Below the pieces are notes generated by a model. It saw only the letters and a program-made list of their open reading frames with translations. It was not told the origin of the DNA and ran no database searches. Positions 11,801 through 25,600 of a DNA stretch of 64,000 bases are shown here, one piece after another. The stretch comes from Linnemannia elongata (taxonomy: Eukaryota; Mortierellomycota; Mortierellomycetes; Mortierellales; Mortierellaceae). Every line of letters starts with the position of its first letter. Position 1 is the stretch's first letter. The translations under genes were made by a program, and so were the position numbers. The DNA lies in contig JAXBDG010000016.1 in assembly GCA_036320915.1 (NCBI GenBank), positions 868,001 through 932,000 of the forward strand. The letters are read 5' to 3'.

Positions 11801-13380
11801 GTTCATGCTTTGGATTTTGTTGGAAAGTGGAGACATCTGGAGAGCCCTCTCCAATTCGAGTCGTCGGTCAATTGGTACAGGTCCTGTGCTTGCCTTGAGT
11901 TCTTGAGAAATCATGCCGCGCTCCCTTTTGGGGATGGAAGAAAGAAGGAGTGCCTTTGTTGCCGAGCGTTTCCATTGAGCTTCTTCCTCCCGACGTTCTG
12001 CATCCTGCTCAGTCTCATCTTCGGAGCTGTCGTCCAAAGCGACGGTCCTTGGCAAAGATTTCTTCACGGGTGCACGTTGCACATTTGGATCTGGCTGGAC
12101 ACTCTGAGAAACAATGGCCTGCCCTTTGCTAATTATCCATAGCCAGAAGGTTGGAAATCGCAATAACCCCTGAAGTTAGTGCTCTATATACTATATGCTG
12201 TTTGCGTGAAGGTCGTTTTTATGGAACGATGACTCATATTCTATGCCGTGTGTACTTACAGTTTCGATTGCGCGGATGCCAATAGCGTTGAAAGTGTCTG
12301 CTTCTTGAACCGTTGGTCAACTTTGAACGTGGAGCTCCGCATCAATCGCTCCTTCTCCATTTGAATCTGCATCTGCTCCGCCTGGATCGCCGCCTTGGAT
12401 TTCTTCGTTGCTTTGGATGCTCCGACATGAGACGACATGATGTCTTCAAGATCACGGTCATCCTTCGCGCTTCCATGAGCGTCGATATTCTTGCCACCAT
12501 CCTGGCTCAAAAGGCGGTTCGCCGCAGGGGCCTCCTTGGTTGCTTCATCCACCGTAGGAAGCTCGTCGTCGGAAGCGCTGTCCAACTCCATGCTCATATT
12601 CGCGTCCAAAGTGAAAGATGCCCGCAATGACACCTTTTGAGACACTGAGAGAGAAGCTGAGTTGTTGTAGTCATCCTCCAGAGAGCTGATATCCGAATCG
12701 TTGTCAGAGAGGGCCAGTGTCTGCTTCTGAAGCTCGTAGGACGACATTGGAGATACTGGGCCTCGCTTGCGTCCTGAAGTCGGGGTAAGGTCAGGCGAGA
12801 GCGAAGTTGTCCGAACATCATTGCTGCGAGAAGGAGCAGCGATTACTGGAAACCGTGTCGTCGACGACGACTTTGGTGCGGGTGAGGGGGAGGATAAAGG
12901 TAGTGACGATGTTGACCGTTTTGGTTTGCGCGGGCTGAGTGTTGGGCTGAACATGGAGAGGTCGTTACCGCCCCTCGTCTTTTTAGGTGACTTTGACACC
13001 CTAACTTTGGATGGATTTAGACCAGGTGAAAAGAGGGATAATGATGTTGCCTTTGGCCCCTGTGGAGAAGGAGAGCGAGGCAAGCGAGACGGAGCAAAGA
13101 GGGCAGAGGTGCTTGCCCTTGGTGCGAGTGGAGGTGAAGAAGGAGGACTGGGGCGACACTCTGAGGGTGGTTGTGGTTGTGATCGCCTGCCGAGGAGATA
13201 TGTTGTCTTGGGAAGTTCTGACGGCAGGTCAGTGTCTGAGTCGGACATCGGTTCGAAGAAATCTGACGGTTCCTGAGATTGGGACCGGTTGAGGGGCTGG
13301 GTGGCGAGGCCGTCGTCGAGGGGTCTGTCGTCTTCGATGCCCATCAGGGCCATGAGGTCTTTGTCCATTCCGGTTGACAT
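8803..13380 (-). CDS. MRC1: Mrc1/Claspin-like replication checkpoint mediator
   Basis: Exons (in transcription order) 13380-12260, 12128-10287, 10193-10009 and 9905-8803 give 1416 residues, a size typical of Mrc1/Claspin. The protein travels with the replication fork, couples helicase and polymerase, and transmits the S-phase checkpoint signal from Mec1/ATR to Rad53/Chk1-type kinases. Evidence is the conserved MRC1 domain around residues 930-1050: KSAFIEYEAEEEEDEYMGMG, then an acidic DYESDADQ block, and across two introns HEQDQHDKEISDLVHGIAAG and GRFRRKKK. The rest is disordered, acidic and rich in SQ/TQ dipeptides, which are likely kinase target sites. A poly-acidic run is encoded at about 11200-11270. 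Start ATG 13380 is the first of the frame. NUP160 lies 313 bp upstream on the same strand. Confidence 0.9.
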
Positions 13381-13693
13381 CAGGGATGATCTTTTTTGTT
13401 GCGGCTAGATGTCTGTCAGTTATGGTTGTTGTTCACTTGGGTGAATGTGTGTGAATGTGCGCGAGTGTGTGTGAGTGTGTGAGTGGATGTGTGAGTTGAA
13501 CGGGGAGAGGCCAGCGATCGACCTTTGGTGTGTGTGAGGGCGGGGTATGGCAACAACCAGAAGAGATAATAAAGGAGGACGAGAGAAAACAAAACACAAA
13601 CAAAACGCGTCTTTTCATTTGCACAAAACAGGGAACGATGTGACCGCGTTTTTATGAATAAATGGTAGCCACGGTATTATCGCCACAACCCCA

Positions 13694-16600
13694 CTACTGT
13701 CGCTTGCCTCCAAAGATCGATTCGCGCTCGACACTCTCCATATACAACCTGATATCCCTATCCAACTGCATCTTCAGTCCCTTTAGCTCCTTCAAACGAC
13801 TCTCCTCTATCCCTTCCCGAACTTGCTCCTCGCCCTCGCGAATCTGCTCTGCCAACAGCGCAAAGATCTCATCCAAAAGCGTGTAGGGCAGCCACCGAGC
13901 ATTCGAATGGCGAGACACCACCTCCTCCTTGTTCAACGCCTAAAACATATACATACAAATCAAATATTAGATATCGAAAGGAGTTTCTTATCAACCTAGC
14001 AACGTTTTTGTATGGAGCATTGTCAATGACACTTACAGTTTGAATCACCGTCGACGAAAACTTGGCAGCTGCATCCAGGACATTAGCCTTCAAATACAGG
14101 CGAATCAAGTCCTCCGGATTATGCGTCTACAAGATAATTAGCAAATGTAAGTGATACGATATAATTGAGATGTTACAGCGTGAATAGGCAGCCCGGGTCA
14201 AAGGTAGAAAGAATACGTACCAAGTAGTGCTGAGTCAACCAAGGCTGCAGGTCAAAGTGAGGATTTCTTTGCAGGATTCTTGCAACGACTTCGAGGCGAT
14301 GCTTATAGTTGCTCTCAGGATGATCATGTTTCTGTAAATACTTTTGCAGCATAACCAGGGCAGCAGCAGACTGTGTCCTATCGACAGCTGCACTGTTTGC
14401 TCCTTGCAAGCCATCTTTTCCTAGCAACTCGCTGAAGATATCAACGCAACATGAACAGCTATCAGTTTTCCAGTCATCGCTTGAGGTCATGCAAATCAAC
14501 AATGGATTGAGACGACAATAAACATACTGAATTCAGGCAACCTACTTTTGCTCTGAAGACAACGCTACAAGGTAACTGTCGACAAGGCTGTTGAACACAA
14601 TATCAAGATCGAGTTGATACAGCAGTGCCAATGAGGTAGCCATATCATGGTAACCACGACGCAACAGCATGGCCTGCGTCTCTCGAGGAGTAAGTGCAAA
14701 TGCAACTAATATCGATATTTTTGACAATGAGTTTTTTTTTGTTATAATAAAATCAAATGACATCTCAACCTCCGCGTGGTCCTTCAACTGACAGTTGTGC
14801 TTACCTGGTGCTACATGCGTGGGTATCTCGCGAACGAGTTGGAGTTTGGCCAAAACTAAAGCATACTCTCTCTTCATGTCGGACAAAGACACAACCTCCA
14901 CCTTATTGGTTTTCCCAGCCTCCTCTCGGTTAGGCAAACCAACAGGGCGACTAGCAGACGCAGTCGAGAGAGAGGAAAGGCGCCTCCTCTTGGAGATCTA
15001 CATGATACATTGCAAGAAAAATTCAATGGATCTATTAACACCTGCTCTCCAGTCCTGCACTCCTTTCCCGGAAGCCGAAGACCACAGTTGCTTCTCGTCG
15101 CAGAATTTCATGCTTACCTCGTCTGGACCATACCCGGTACTTGAAATGGTCACCCATGCAGAATCAGGGCCTGACAGGTGGAGGCTGTTAATGGCTGCCA
15201 AGTACGTCTCCGATGCCTCAGTAAGGAGCAGCTTTGCCGACTCGGCGTGATGAGAAGAGCTCATCAGTCTTCTTGCGTACTCGTACATATGTGTAGAAGC
15301 TAGTAACCACAGAACCAAGAGAATTCAATTAATTACATTCGGACTTTTATAATAAAATGGACACATTCTATGAAGCACATCAATTCGTGCAAGACACACG
15401 TACCTTTCTTGTAATCTCCACGGTAGGTATGGTACGCAAAGAGGGTTCGATAATAGTTTGGCAAGGAAAGAACCGGCGTTTGTTGTGCCTTTGAAACCAA
15501 CATACGCTCGACATCCTCCTGCAGACCAGGAAAGGGGAATAAACTCAGCTGGGCTCCATCCCCCTTCTGGCACATAACCGAAACCAACTCCTTTAATTGT
15601 TGCTTCCGCCTATGTGGATAAAAAAAGTAGTATATATCAGAATCGATACAGTCCAAGCGCCGTCCTTCCAAATGACAAGCAATGAGGTTAAAAACGTACA
15701 CTGCCTCGTTTGTTATCTGCATCATGGTCTGGTATGCTCGGTCATACAACCCAAGCGCCAATGCTGATGCAAACAGGTGCTTTAAAGGAATGCGAAGCTG
15801 GGTCTCGGATACTGGGACATTAGTGTTCTAGAGCGATCAGCACACGAGATCTCATCTAATATTAGTTCTCTGATATTACCTCATTTTGCAGAAAATAGCC
15901 GTGCGCATGGACAAACCCTTTACCTTCAGAAGATCAAGCACAGACAGTCTCGCCACGGTCATAACTTGTTCGTGAGCACCGTACTCTGCTAAAAGGGCAA
16001 TAACGTGGGCGTAGTAGTCCTCAAGTCTGGCCTGTCCTTGATGGACCCGAGTGTTGTAGTCAAGCTGCATAATATCGAGCTCCTGCTCCACGTTATTGAT
16101 GTCGTTGCCTGTCATGAAAAAACGAGTTACAGAAAATTAGCATAGTAGATAGAAAGAACTTCGTGTGGATAGAAAAAGACGTCCATGTACGAGTAACTTG
16201 TTCTTACCAAAGCTGGCTGTTACGGCTAAAAATTGCCTCAGCGCGTCTGCAGCTTTGCCTTGGTGCAGGAGAACCTTGCCGCGGTAATAAGATAACGAGG
16301 AGGTTGTCGGCACGATCTCCAGAAATCTTGTCAACAACTCCATCTCCTTCAGTCCTGAAAGTCTCTGTGCCAATCCTGCAAAGTGTCGACTTTCGTCGTC
16401 ACCGCCACCGTCCCTGTTCAACAGTCCGAGGTGATATATAAGCTTGGATACGGCCCGAGGAATGGCTAGGTGAAGTGGCAATTCAACCTGTCCGTAATTG
16501 CCTTGTCCATAAGTGATTGTCCTCATCAAGGTTCCTGTCAGACTTGGGCGTGCAGTTGTTGGGTGGCCGCTGACACATGATGACTCCCTCACATTCATCT

Positions 16601-19110
16601 GGGAGAGCTGACTCTCCAATCCCGAAAATGCCGAAGGTGCCGTTGTAAGAGCCTGACCGGAGACCCACTTGAGTACCAACAGGGATTGCGCCACTCTCAG
16701 AGAGTCGGAGATGAGTTGAGTTTCGTCCTGAATCCAGCTGCGAGATGACGGTGAAGCACTCGTGAGAACGGTAATCAGGACCAAAAACTGCTGGGCGATT
16801 CCATATCGATGGGCAGCAAGTTGTTGAAGGCTGGCAGAGACTAGAGCCTCAAAGGGAAGGATGCACCGGTGTGACACCATTCCTGAAGGAATCACGTCAA
16901 CGTTGTCCAGAAGCTGCTGGACCAAAAACTGGAAAACATCCTGATGAGAGTTGCACGAGCTGACAAAGTTCCGTGCCCGGTTCATCTCTGTTTGGGAAAT
17001 ATAATGAGGCAGGTACTCTTGCCCAAAGATGTCGATAAAGCTCCGAGGTCCATTGGAGGCCGACAGTTGGGCGATGATCTTTTCGATGTTCTTGGACGAC
17101 TTGGCGTTGAAGTTTCGTGTCAATACCTCCATCGCCATGAAGACTTTGACAATATCCTGGCGGAGGCTGAGATCCTGCAGCTTGGTGTAAGTATTCCTGA
17201 GTTGCGAAGGTGGTGTTGATATAAACTGGGAGACCTCAAACTGCTTGTCCTGGAAAGTGTGATGCAACACTTCCGAGTCATCGCACGCGCTCAGAAAGCT
17301 CATGGTATCCTGCTTGACCACAATCATGTACCCTGTGCTCGGTGAGATGGAGAGTCCCAAGGGCGCTGATGCCTCGTGGTCGATCTTGGCACACGTCGAG
17401 ATAAACTTCGTCCATGCCATGATTTCGTCTTCTCGGTCCTTGCCCTGTACAGCCTGTGATCTCTCACCAGGTGTTTTGACTGTGAGTGCGACCTTAATCT
17501 GTTGCTGGATATCAGAGTCGAGGGTGAAGGTGCGGTCCTTGAAGATGGAGTGCAGAGCAAGTAAGATTGTCCTGTCCGAAAACCGTCCAGAGGCAAAGGC
17601 GTAATCAGCAAAGAATGCCGAATAATCCTCGTCAGAGTCCACGAAAGAGCTCATTGACTTGATAAAGCCGCTCAGAGGCGCCTGCATCGCCACCGGCCAC
17701 CACCGACCATCCAAGAGCTCCCTCTGAGCGATCGCCTCGAACTGCTCCCGCTCAGTCGCAGGATCGTAGATGTGCATGTACTTGACCGATATCCTCATGT
17801 CCCCTTGCCACAGACCCCACACGGTGTAACCGGTTCGGCTCTCATTCAAGAGAACCTCCAAAGAGAGCAGGTTCAAGTTGTTGCCTCCTGGTCCTGCTGC
17901 TGATTCCGAGCGAAGGGTGCTGAGAGAACCCGGCACGAACTCCATACTTCCGACTGGATCGATTTGAGCTGTATAGATCGAGAGCTGAGCATCGGTGTCA
18001 GATGGGATATAAGCCAGGAGTCGAATGATCCCTGGCATGGCTGGGTTGAACAAGACTCTGAGGTGAGATTTGAGGGAAGAGTCGATGGTCTCTTGAACAT
18101 AGCCGGCATCGTTGATCGAGGTAGGTGTCCTCATAACCTGCAGACATTGACGACGGCTCATCGACCAAACACGGATGGTTCTATCCTGATACAACGCAAA
18201 AAGGAAGGTGTCGTCCTTGGTCGCGTGAGCCTCCATTGCCACGATATCCATCTGGGTCTTGGCCTCTGGGAACCCAGCAGGAACTGAGATGTTACGTTCA
18301 AGGGTTGATTGAAATTTGCTGTAGAGCGTGTGGAGTGTCGAGGCATGTTGGATCCTGCGGTGCGAGTCGTCGTGGAGATCGTATACGTTGATATCAGCAT
18401 TTTCTATAGTTGCGTGTTGAAGAGCATGTTAGCAAATATGCAACAATTTGCTTGCAGTGATGAAAGCTCGAAAACAAGATTCTATCAAGGCGAAATAGAT
18501 CGAGAGTAGCTTTACCGTGGCGATGCATGTCATCCGATAACAATGCCGTCTTGACAAGGTAGAGTGTCCCGTTTGAAGATGCAACGGCAGCTTGTCTGCT
18601 TCCCAGATATCGGAATAGCGTAGGCTCGCCAGCGTTGGTCCATTTGATTTGGGCGCATGTTGAATATCCAGGGGGAGTGTTGGGGTCAATGAAGTGACTC
18701 AGGGCGGTAAGATGGAGGCGGTAAAGGACGCTATCGGTGGTCAATAACGCGATCGAAATCCCGCCTTGCTGCGTCAAGGGTGCAAAGTGGATCCCTGTCA
18801 CGATGGGCGCATGAAACTGGAAGGAAATCTGGCGCGTCGGGACGTTTTCCTTTCCAGAGAGAGATATCAGCTCGAGAATAGTCGCGTTCTCGCGTGTTCT
18901 CCAAACGACCGACTTTTCGGGCTGGTGGGGAGGGGTAAAGACACCGCCCTGGTTCTGAAAGTGGCGCGGGTCGTCTTTGGGCATGTGGGGGTATGTGGGG
19001 ATGGTCTGACGACGAGGAACGGTGTGGATAATGGATCGTGAGGCGTCGACAAAGGCCTGAGGCTGGACAGGAACCTCCTTGTACCACCACATGGGGGTGA
19101 TGGTGGTCAT
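13694..19110 (-). CDS. NUP120: Nucleoporin Nup160/Nup120 (Y-complex)
   Basis: Eleven exons: 19110-18516, 18403-16208, 16108-15924, 15827-15700, 15609-15404, 15299-15118, 14997-14805, 14681-14546, 14431-14221, 14126-14037 and 13939-13694. They close to 1455 residues, near the length of animal Nup160 (about 1436). Nup160/120 sits in a short arm of the Y-complex that forms the nuclear pore outer rings and is needed for pore assembly and mRNA export. The N-terminal 500 residues show beta-propeller blades, with WWYKEVPV near the start and DRTIRVWSMSRRQCL in a blade. The rest is alpha-helical, including the family-like tract RKQQLKELVSVMCQKGDGAQL and NYYRTLFAYHTYRGDYKK. The C-terminal helix bundle ends in GGKRQ. 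The gene has clearly more introns than its neighbours. ATG 19110 opens the frame 430 bp from divergent SMP3. Confidence 0.93.
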
Positions 19111-19539
19111 TGTGTACGCGTGTTGGATTGCTGCTTAGTGTCTGGTTGGCGGTTGTAGCGGATGTTGTGTGAGTGTGGAATCCTTGTGCTGGTGGACGAA
19201 CGGAAGGTAGACGGACTAGCTGGCTGGCTGGCTGACTGGCTGGCGTGTTAAGAGACGCAAAAGAGAGGAGGCAGTCAGTGATCGGCGAAAGAGAGATTGT
19301 TGATTGTTGTTTTTTATTTAAAAGAAGAGATGGAGTAGGGTGCGTGGCTTTATCATTTTCTTTCTTATGAAGGTGTAGCAGGTGCGATCAAATCTCCTTC
19401 TTAGCAAATCTCACCTTTTCTCTCTCTCTCTCTTTCTCTCTCTCTCTTCAATTCTCTCTTCCTCTGTTCTCTCGTCCTACCACTCGACTCGAGTTTCGAA
19501 TTCATTCTGCTTCCTCTCATCCCCATTCACCACCCTCCC
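19111..19539. promoter_or_regulatory. Divergent promoter between NUP160/NUP120 and SMP3
   Basis: The 430-bp gap contains short direct repeats of CTGG (about 19215-19245) on the NUP side and a TC-rich run at 19421-19450 upstream of the SMP3 start. Pyrimidine-rich tracts just 5' of start codons are common at other genes in this window. No single TATA box stands out. Confidence 0.5.
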
Positions 19540-22500
19540 ATGCAATACAGGCCCTTCTCTAGAGCCACATGGAACATCTACCTCGTCTTCTTGGCCATCC
19601 GTCTCTTCATTGCGCTCTCTCCCGGATATATCCACCCTGACGAGTTCTTCCAGTCTGCCGAGATCACTGCTGGTGAGTACTCGACACTCCTTCTCCTGTG
19701 CTCACCAACCCGCGAACCCACTCTTTAGCGCCACAGAAGCGGTTGATCGGTGCGTCACTTGTGGGGAGTAGAGCATGTCAATCATGGGCCCTTCTACAGT
19801 CAACAGTAACAGTGACAGCTACTGACGCGGATATGCTTCCATATTTTTTTAAATAGGCAATGTCTTTGGCTTCAAGGTTGATATTCCATGGGAGTACCAG
19901 CCAGAGCTCCCCTGTAGATCAATCATAATTCCGTGCGTGCCTTGTCCTTTTTCTTTTGCTGCTCTATACCCTCTCAAATGCAGACATGCTTACATACATT
20001 TACTTATATTTCTCTTTGCTCTTTCTACCCCGTTACTCAGGGCAATCACCACAGGCATTCCGTACCTCTTCTTGAAAAGATGGGTCGGCACTAATCCAGG
20101 TAATCATCACAGCTCTACGGACCCCCCTTATCACCGAAGCATCTTACTACAAAAGTCCTACGTTCAGGAACGATACATTGCTAACAACCATTTGTTGATT
20201 GTTGAAATATGTTACACATACACAGATCACTTTTTCACCTCGCGCGCCCTCTTTCTCACCCAGCGCCTGGCATTTGTCCTTGTCTCTCTTATCATCGGTA
20301 TATTTTTTTTCGGTCTCGCTTTCACATGCATAATATGTCTCTCTTAGTTGTTGTTGATTTTGGATATTCTTAACATATGTCTTATACTATGCATACAACG
20401 AACTAGACTGGTCAGTTGTAACCATGGCTCGCCAAATCCGTCGCTCGCCCTCAATCGCGTTACTTCTCGTCGCGTCGTCCTACGTCACTCTCGCCTATCA
20501 TACCCATCCCTTCTCCAACACTGTTGAAACCCTTGTCTTGGCTCTCAGTGCTGTAGTCCTCGGTAAAATCATCCAGCAACACGAACCATCGACTACTCTC
20601 TCTTCAACAACTTTATCCAAGACTACTACCTCCTGTCATCCTTCTTCAAAAAGCGGCTCGTCGGTATCACTATCAACAGGACCTCACCAACCAAGACCCT
20701 CCCCTATACACCTGACGTTTTTGTTGGGCGTTCTGTTTGCTATCGGGACCTTCACTAGGATCACATTTGCAGTCTTTGGGTTCCCTTTCGGCGTCATGCT
20801 GCTCTACCTCAACGCAAGAGCATCGTTTTGGAACGGACGAATGACGTATGTTGGCATCTATCCTAGCATAACGAGTATCGTTCATCTACTGACTGTTCGC
20901 CTCACTTAACGAGACATTTTCCTTGTATAATATAGACTGCGAGGACTAGTTGCCTTTGTGCAGGCTTGCGTACCGCTCGCAATCGGATTGGGTTCAATGT
21001 CTGCTACTGCCATTTTTATCGATTCGATTTACTTTGGGAAGCTTGTCATTACGCGGCAGTCTCATGGAACACCAATGACTCTCATGGAGATATTTACCAC
21101 TAGCCCCCTTGACTGGCCTTCACTTTCAGTGCAAGGATCACTGACGTTGACCATGTGGAACAACCTGCAGTATAATCTGGACAAGGACAACTTGGCACTG
21201 CACGGATTGCACCCTCGATTTTTTCATCTACTCTTGAACTTTCCAGTTCTCTTTGGCAATCTTGCCTTGCTAGGATTGACCACCATCATTCGCAAAGTCA
21301 TAGCACGCGAATGGTCAAGTCGCTCCAAACTTGTCACAGGTACATTTAATTCACCAGAACAGACCCCTCTACCACAACATGTTCTTCGCAATACGGATGA
21401 CAGCTATTGACATTCATATACTTTCGCTTCCTTCCTCTTTTGGTGCCCATCACTTCTAGCACTCAGCTACTCAGGGATTTGTGGAATGGTGGTGCTGTCT
21501 TCAATGCCCCACCAGGAAGCTCGCTTCTTGACGCCATTGATCCTGCCACTTGTTATTTCGCTCTCTGGAAGGATTTCAAGACTTGGTCGCAAATTTTGGG
21601 TAGGATACTTAGGTGACTCGTGGATGCAAGGCTTAGAGGATAATGAAAAATTAATCAACAGATTTTTGCGTTATTTGCTAGCCGCTCTGGTTAGTGCTAA
21701 ACGCTGTGCTAGCCATCGTTTTCGGCGTTATTCATCAGGCAGGCTTGGTTCCCGCTATGGACTTGATTCAAAGACAGTCGCTTGGATTTCAAGACTGTCG
21801 AGGTGTCGGCTCTGGCGACCATATTCTATGTACAACCGATCTGTCCAAACCAGGTAGGCTCCGATGTTCTTCTCTTTAAGCTCTCCTTTGTATTTAAACG
21901 GCGTCTCTGCGTTTCTGCGTGAGGATGTAATATTTAATAATTTGACCTGCCATGCAATTAGGAGTATTTCATCTGCAGGACGGCAATACATATACCACAA
22001 GAGCTATTTTTTACAAGACGTACATGCCTCCATACCACCTCTTCGGATACAATGAAACTCAGGCTCGTTTCCATGGAGTTCATCTCGAGATATTGGACTG
22101 GAGAAGCAAATCAAAGGATCAGCTCATCGAGAGCCTTTTTTCAAAAGAGGAGCACGCTATGAGAGTTGAGAGGACGTTGCTTTCTACAGCAAGGAAAGAA
22201 CATCGGCAACAACAACGGCCTGTTCTTTTCCGACGAATTGGTCCTACACAGTATGAAAGGTACTTTTCACTGGTTGAATCAGCTTTCCGCACCGTAGCCT
22301 CCTCTTTTCCTTTTCCGACAAAAATGACCTCAGCACTCACATACGTTATTTTTTTTTTTTTTTTTTTTGGTTTTCTTGTTTTTTGTTTTTTGTTTTTAGA
22401 ACTGTGCTAGTTGCACCAGGAACTGTCGACTTTTCAGAGCAGGCCTTTGATAACGACGGTACCAAGGACCGGATATCGCGCCATGCTAACTTTGACCATC

Positions 22501-22559
22501 TACCTGAATTGATGCAGCGACCTCTCACAGGCTTGACCATGAACGTGTATTACCTGTGA
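19540..22559 (+). CDS. SMP3: GPI mannosyltransferase 4 (Smp3/PIG-Z)
   Basis: Ten exons: 19540-19672, 19857-19932, 20041-20099, 20226-20297, 20407-20845, 20936-21339, 21460-21599, 21682-21853, 21962-22259 and 22400-22559. They give 650 residues. The enzyme adds the fourth mannose to GPI-anchor precursors in the ER lumen, using dolichol-phosphate-mannose (family GT22). Key evidence is the lumenal motif HPDEFFQS at residues 32-39, directly after the first membrane helix, the family signature whose Asp-Glu pair is catalytic. The later motif MPHQEARFLTPLILPLV and the C-terminal FYKTYMPPYHLFG fit PIG-Z-type proteins. There are about nine hydrophobic helices. A hydrophilic Ser/Thr-rich loop near residue 180-205 is longer than usual. 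The intron at 22260-22399 ends in a T-rich acceptor tract. The gene converges on the next one, with 90 bp between the stops. Confidence 0.9.
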
Positions 22560-22606
22560 TATATACTCCATAAATATTATTGAGAATTTTTTAGAAATAA
22601 TTAAAG

Positions 22607-22608
<2 letters not shown>

Positions 22609-22636
<28 letters not shown>
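22609..22636. repeat. Poly-T tract between convergent genes
   Basis: A run of 28 T lies in the 90-bp gap between the SMP3 stop (22559) and the convergent membrane-protein stop (22650). It may fall in both 3' UTRs. Its length is likely to be unstable. Confidence 0.85.
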
Positions 22637-22640
<4 letters not shown>

Positions 22641-22649
22641 ATAATAATC

Positions 22650-25600
22650 TTATCGGTCCCATTGCACATCAGCTAGAGCCTCTTCCTCATGGGTTCCTAA
22701 AAACTCGTTGCCGTGACCAATTGGATGCAGATAGTCCTCTGCTCTCGTTCGACGCAAAGATCGGATCGACGGGTTACGGACCAGGGTCACATATAGGAAC
22801 CACCGATTTCGAACCCGGATGGACCGTAACTTGGCTTCTGACATCTTTTGGCGAATCTGTTCGGCCGATACCGCCGACTCTGGATCTTGATGCGGCTCTT
22901 GGATTTTGACGGCATGGCCCATGTTTAGCTCAGGTGTTGGCGTGGCCAAAAGTGGGGTGTAAACCTTGGAGACACGGTTGTTCTTTTTGGCAACGGCCGC
23001 AGCGGCGGCATTGTTGTTATAGGCGGGTGGTGGCGAAGATGACGAGGATGATGAAGACGCAATATTTGTTGGATCTTGACCACGACGGTCAACACGAGGG
23101 TCTTGCCGAAAGTAGTGGTGAATCCGAGACACCTCCGGTACAATAGCCACTCCTCCTTTGACGGCGATTCCTGCGCCTTGATCGTCAAAGCTAGATGGGT
23201 TGGACATCAAGAGCTCGTCCATGCGTGCCTCTTCACCTTCCTCGATATCTGCCAAGGCTCGGTTCTTGAATCCTCCTCCGCCTCGCGGTGGTGATTGTGG
23301 ACTGAGCATCATCATCATACTCAGTCTCCGGTCGCGATCATTGCCTTTCCCAGCTCGGCCACCTGCCAGGTTCGACATCGGGTCTGCTCGTCCGCTGGCC
23401 CCCAAGTAATAATGGGCCAAATTTGGGTGGCGACGTATTAAAAGCAGGTCTCTCAGAATCTGGACAAACTCGAGCACGATCGGGTTGTTGAGAGTATGAT
23501 CTGCCAGAACCAATCCAACGAATGCCGAGTACCCGCCATCCCAGGGTCGAAACCGTCCTCCCATGATGCAAAGATCGATCCTGGTTGAATAGATTCCCAT
23601 GCTGAGTATACTCAACACGATACGCTTGCAGAAGGAAAAGGCGCCAAAGACGATGTTGAAGAACGCCCAAAAGAACTCCCAATGGTGGAATCCCGCTCGA
23701 GTTGATTGTTGATGCGAAAGGAGGAAACGAGATCCAGGCATCTGGAACCGATATCGAATGACCAACATTTGTACAAGCCATAGGACTAGAACAAGAAGGC
23801 ATGAGATTCCAAAGGCTGCGAGCGCTCGCGAGCCGAGCGTTCGGAAGAGGGAGGATCGGAATGTAGCCGCGACAAGGAGCATGGCCACCACAGTGCAGAG
23901 TGTGAATAGAAGGAAAATCGTGAAACAAAGACCGACCACGCCGAATCCGACTGTGTAGCCAATGAACCTGATAGGGTGCTTCAAATGTTGAGTGTATTCT
24001 ATCGATTCGAAAACAGTAGAAGAGTGTTATTGCTGATGCTGTTAGTTAATTACTCTCTGGGAGCGGCGGTCAACTTACCAATGCTAAACAATTCTCAATG
24101 CTCTCAGTCGTACCTCGACCACCAGGAACAAACCCGTAGTTGCCGATACGCAGGAGCCTTAGGCACCAGTTGTACTTTTGAACCATGCGCACTTGATGCA
24201 AAACTGTGATAATAACAACAGCGGGTAGTAGGACTACCACAAGCACCAAATTGACTGTATGCATAGCTCGAGCGACGTTCATGGTGTTGTCAAATTGGCT
24301 ACGACCTGGATAGGCCAAGGAACCCAAGAGGCACGAAACAGGAACCGCAAGCACCGTCTCTGCTGCGCCTATGCTGAGCAAGACATCGTAGCAGAGCACC
24401 ATTGTCGTCAAAACAGCCACAAGGATTCGGAGTGGGAGTCGTGCAATTAGCAAATAGGTGCCTTGGATTGTTGGCCAGATATGTCGTTTTGGATAGACAA
24501 CATACTCCCAGGTCGAAGGTGTCGGAGCAGCGCCTGTCATGGGTTGTGCAGCCGAGGTTGTGGTGTATGACGTCGTCGCAGAGTTCCATGTCAGCTTGTT
24601 AGAATTGATGCCATCCCGCTGAGTGCTGGCCTTGCTCCTGCTCATGGGCGGGCGCTTTGGTGCGGCAGATGATGATGACGATGAGGACGGTGCATTTGTC
24701 GACTTTTCAGATGGGGCTCCATTCCGACCAGGTGTCGCCTGTGTCTGCTTTCGAAACGGAAAATGAAGCCTGCCTGGCTCTTGCCCTCCTGAGGGTGACA
24801 TTGGCGAGAGTCGCTTTGGGTCTTGTTGGACATTGAAATCATACTCTGTTGGATGGCGGGTATATTGAGTTCCAGAAGAGCTGGCAAGGGAGATAGTGGT
24901 GTTGAGGGTGGAGCCCGCGTATCGACTGCCAGGTTCAGTCCCCTGAGTGGCCATCGGGTTGAGGTACTGGTACACATTCTTGTCGGATCCAATGGTTGAC
25001 TGGCCATACATGCTTCCAGCGGCCTCCCTGAAGTCGCGCTCTGCGGTTAACAATGACTTGACATATGCACGGTGATAAAAGCTCGAGATGTTGAAGAAGT
25101 CGTCCCAAGGGCTCTCCGGTATCGTAGCTGGCACCGTGGACGATCCTGAACTGGGAACCCAAAGTCGCGCGGTAGACGATGATCTGGAAATATCGGCGCC
25201 CTTTTTACCACCACCGTTGCTATCTCCTCCTCCATCAACGCCAGTCCCTCCCATGATTCCTTTTGTGCTGATGCTCTTGTTGGCCCGATCCGTACGCCAC
25301 TGTTGCCACATAGTCTTAAGAAAGAACACAATAACAGACAACATGGCTATCGTCTCTGGAGCGGCCAACAAAATCCCGATGGGGTTGGACCAGTATCCTC
25401 CCTGAACAAGCACCAGTCCGACGATCCCGACACGTGCTATGATCAGACACAGGGCGGCCCACAGTCCCAAGAGAGGTGCTCTCCATCGACGAGGTTTGGC
25501 GTGATTTCTTTGCCGCGGTTGCTGCATCACCTGGTTGTAGCAGAGAAAAAGCGCCCAATGTGCAAACGCGGAAAGAAAGAATGTCCCGATAAGAAGCAGC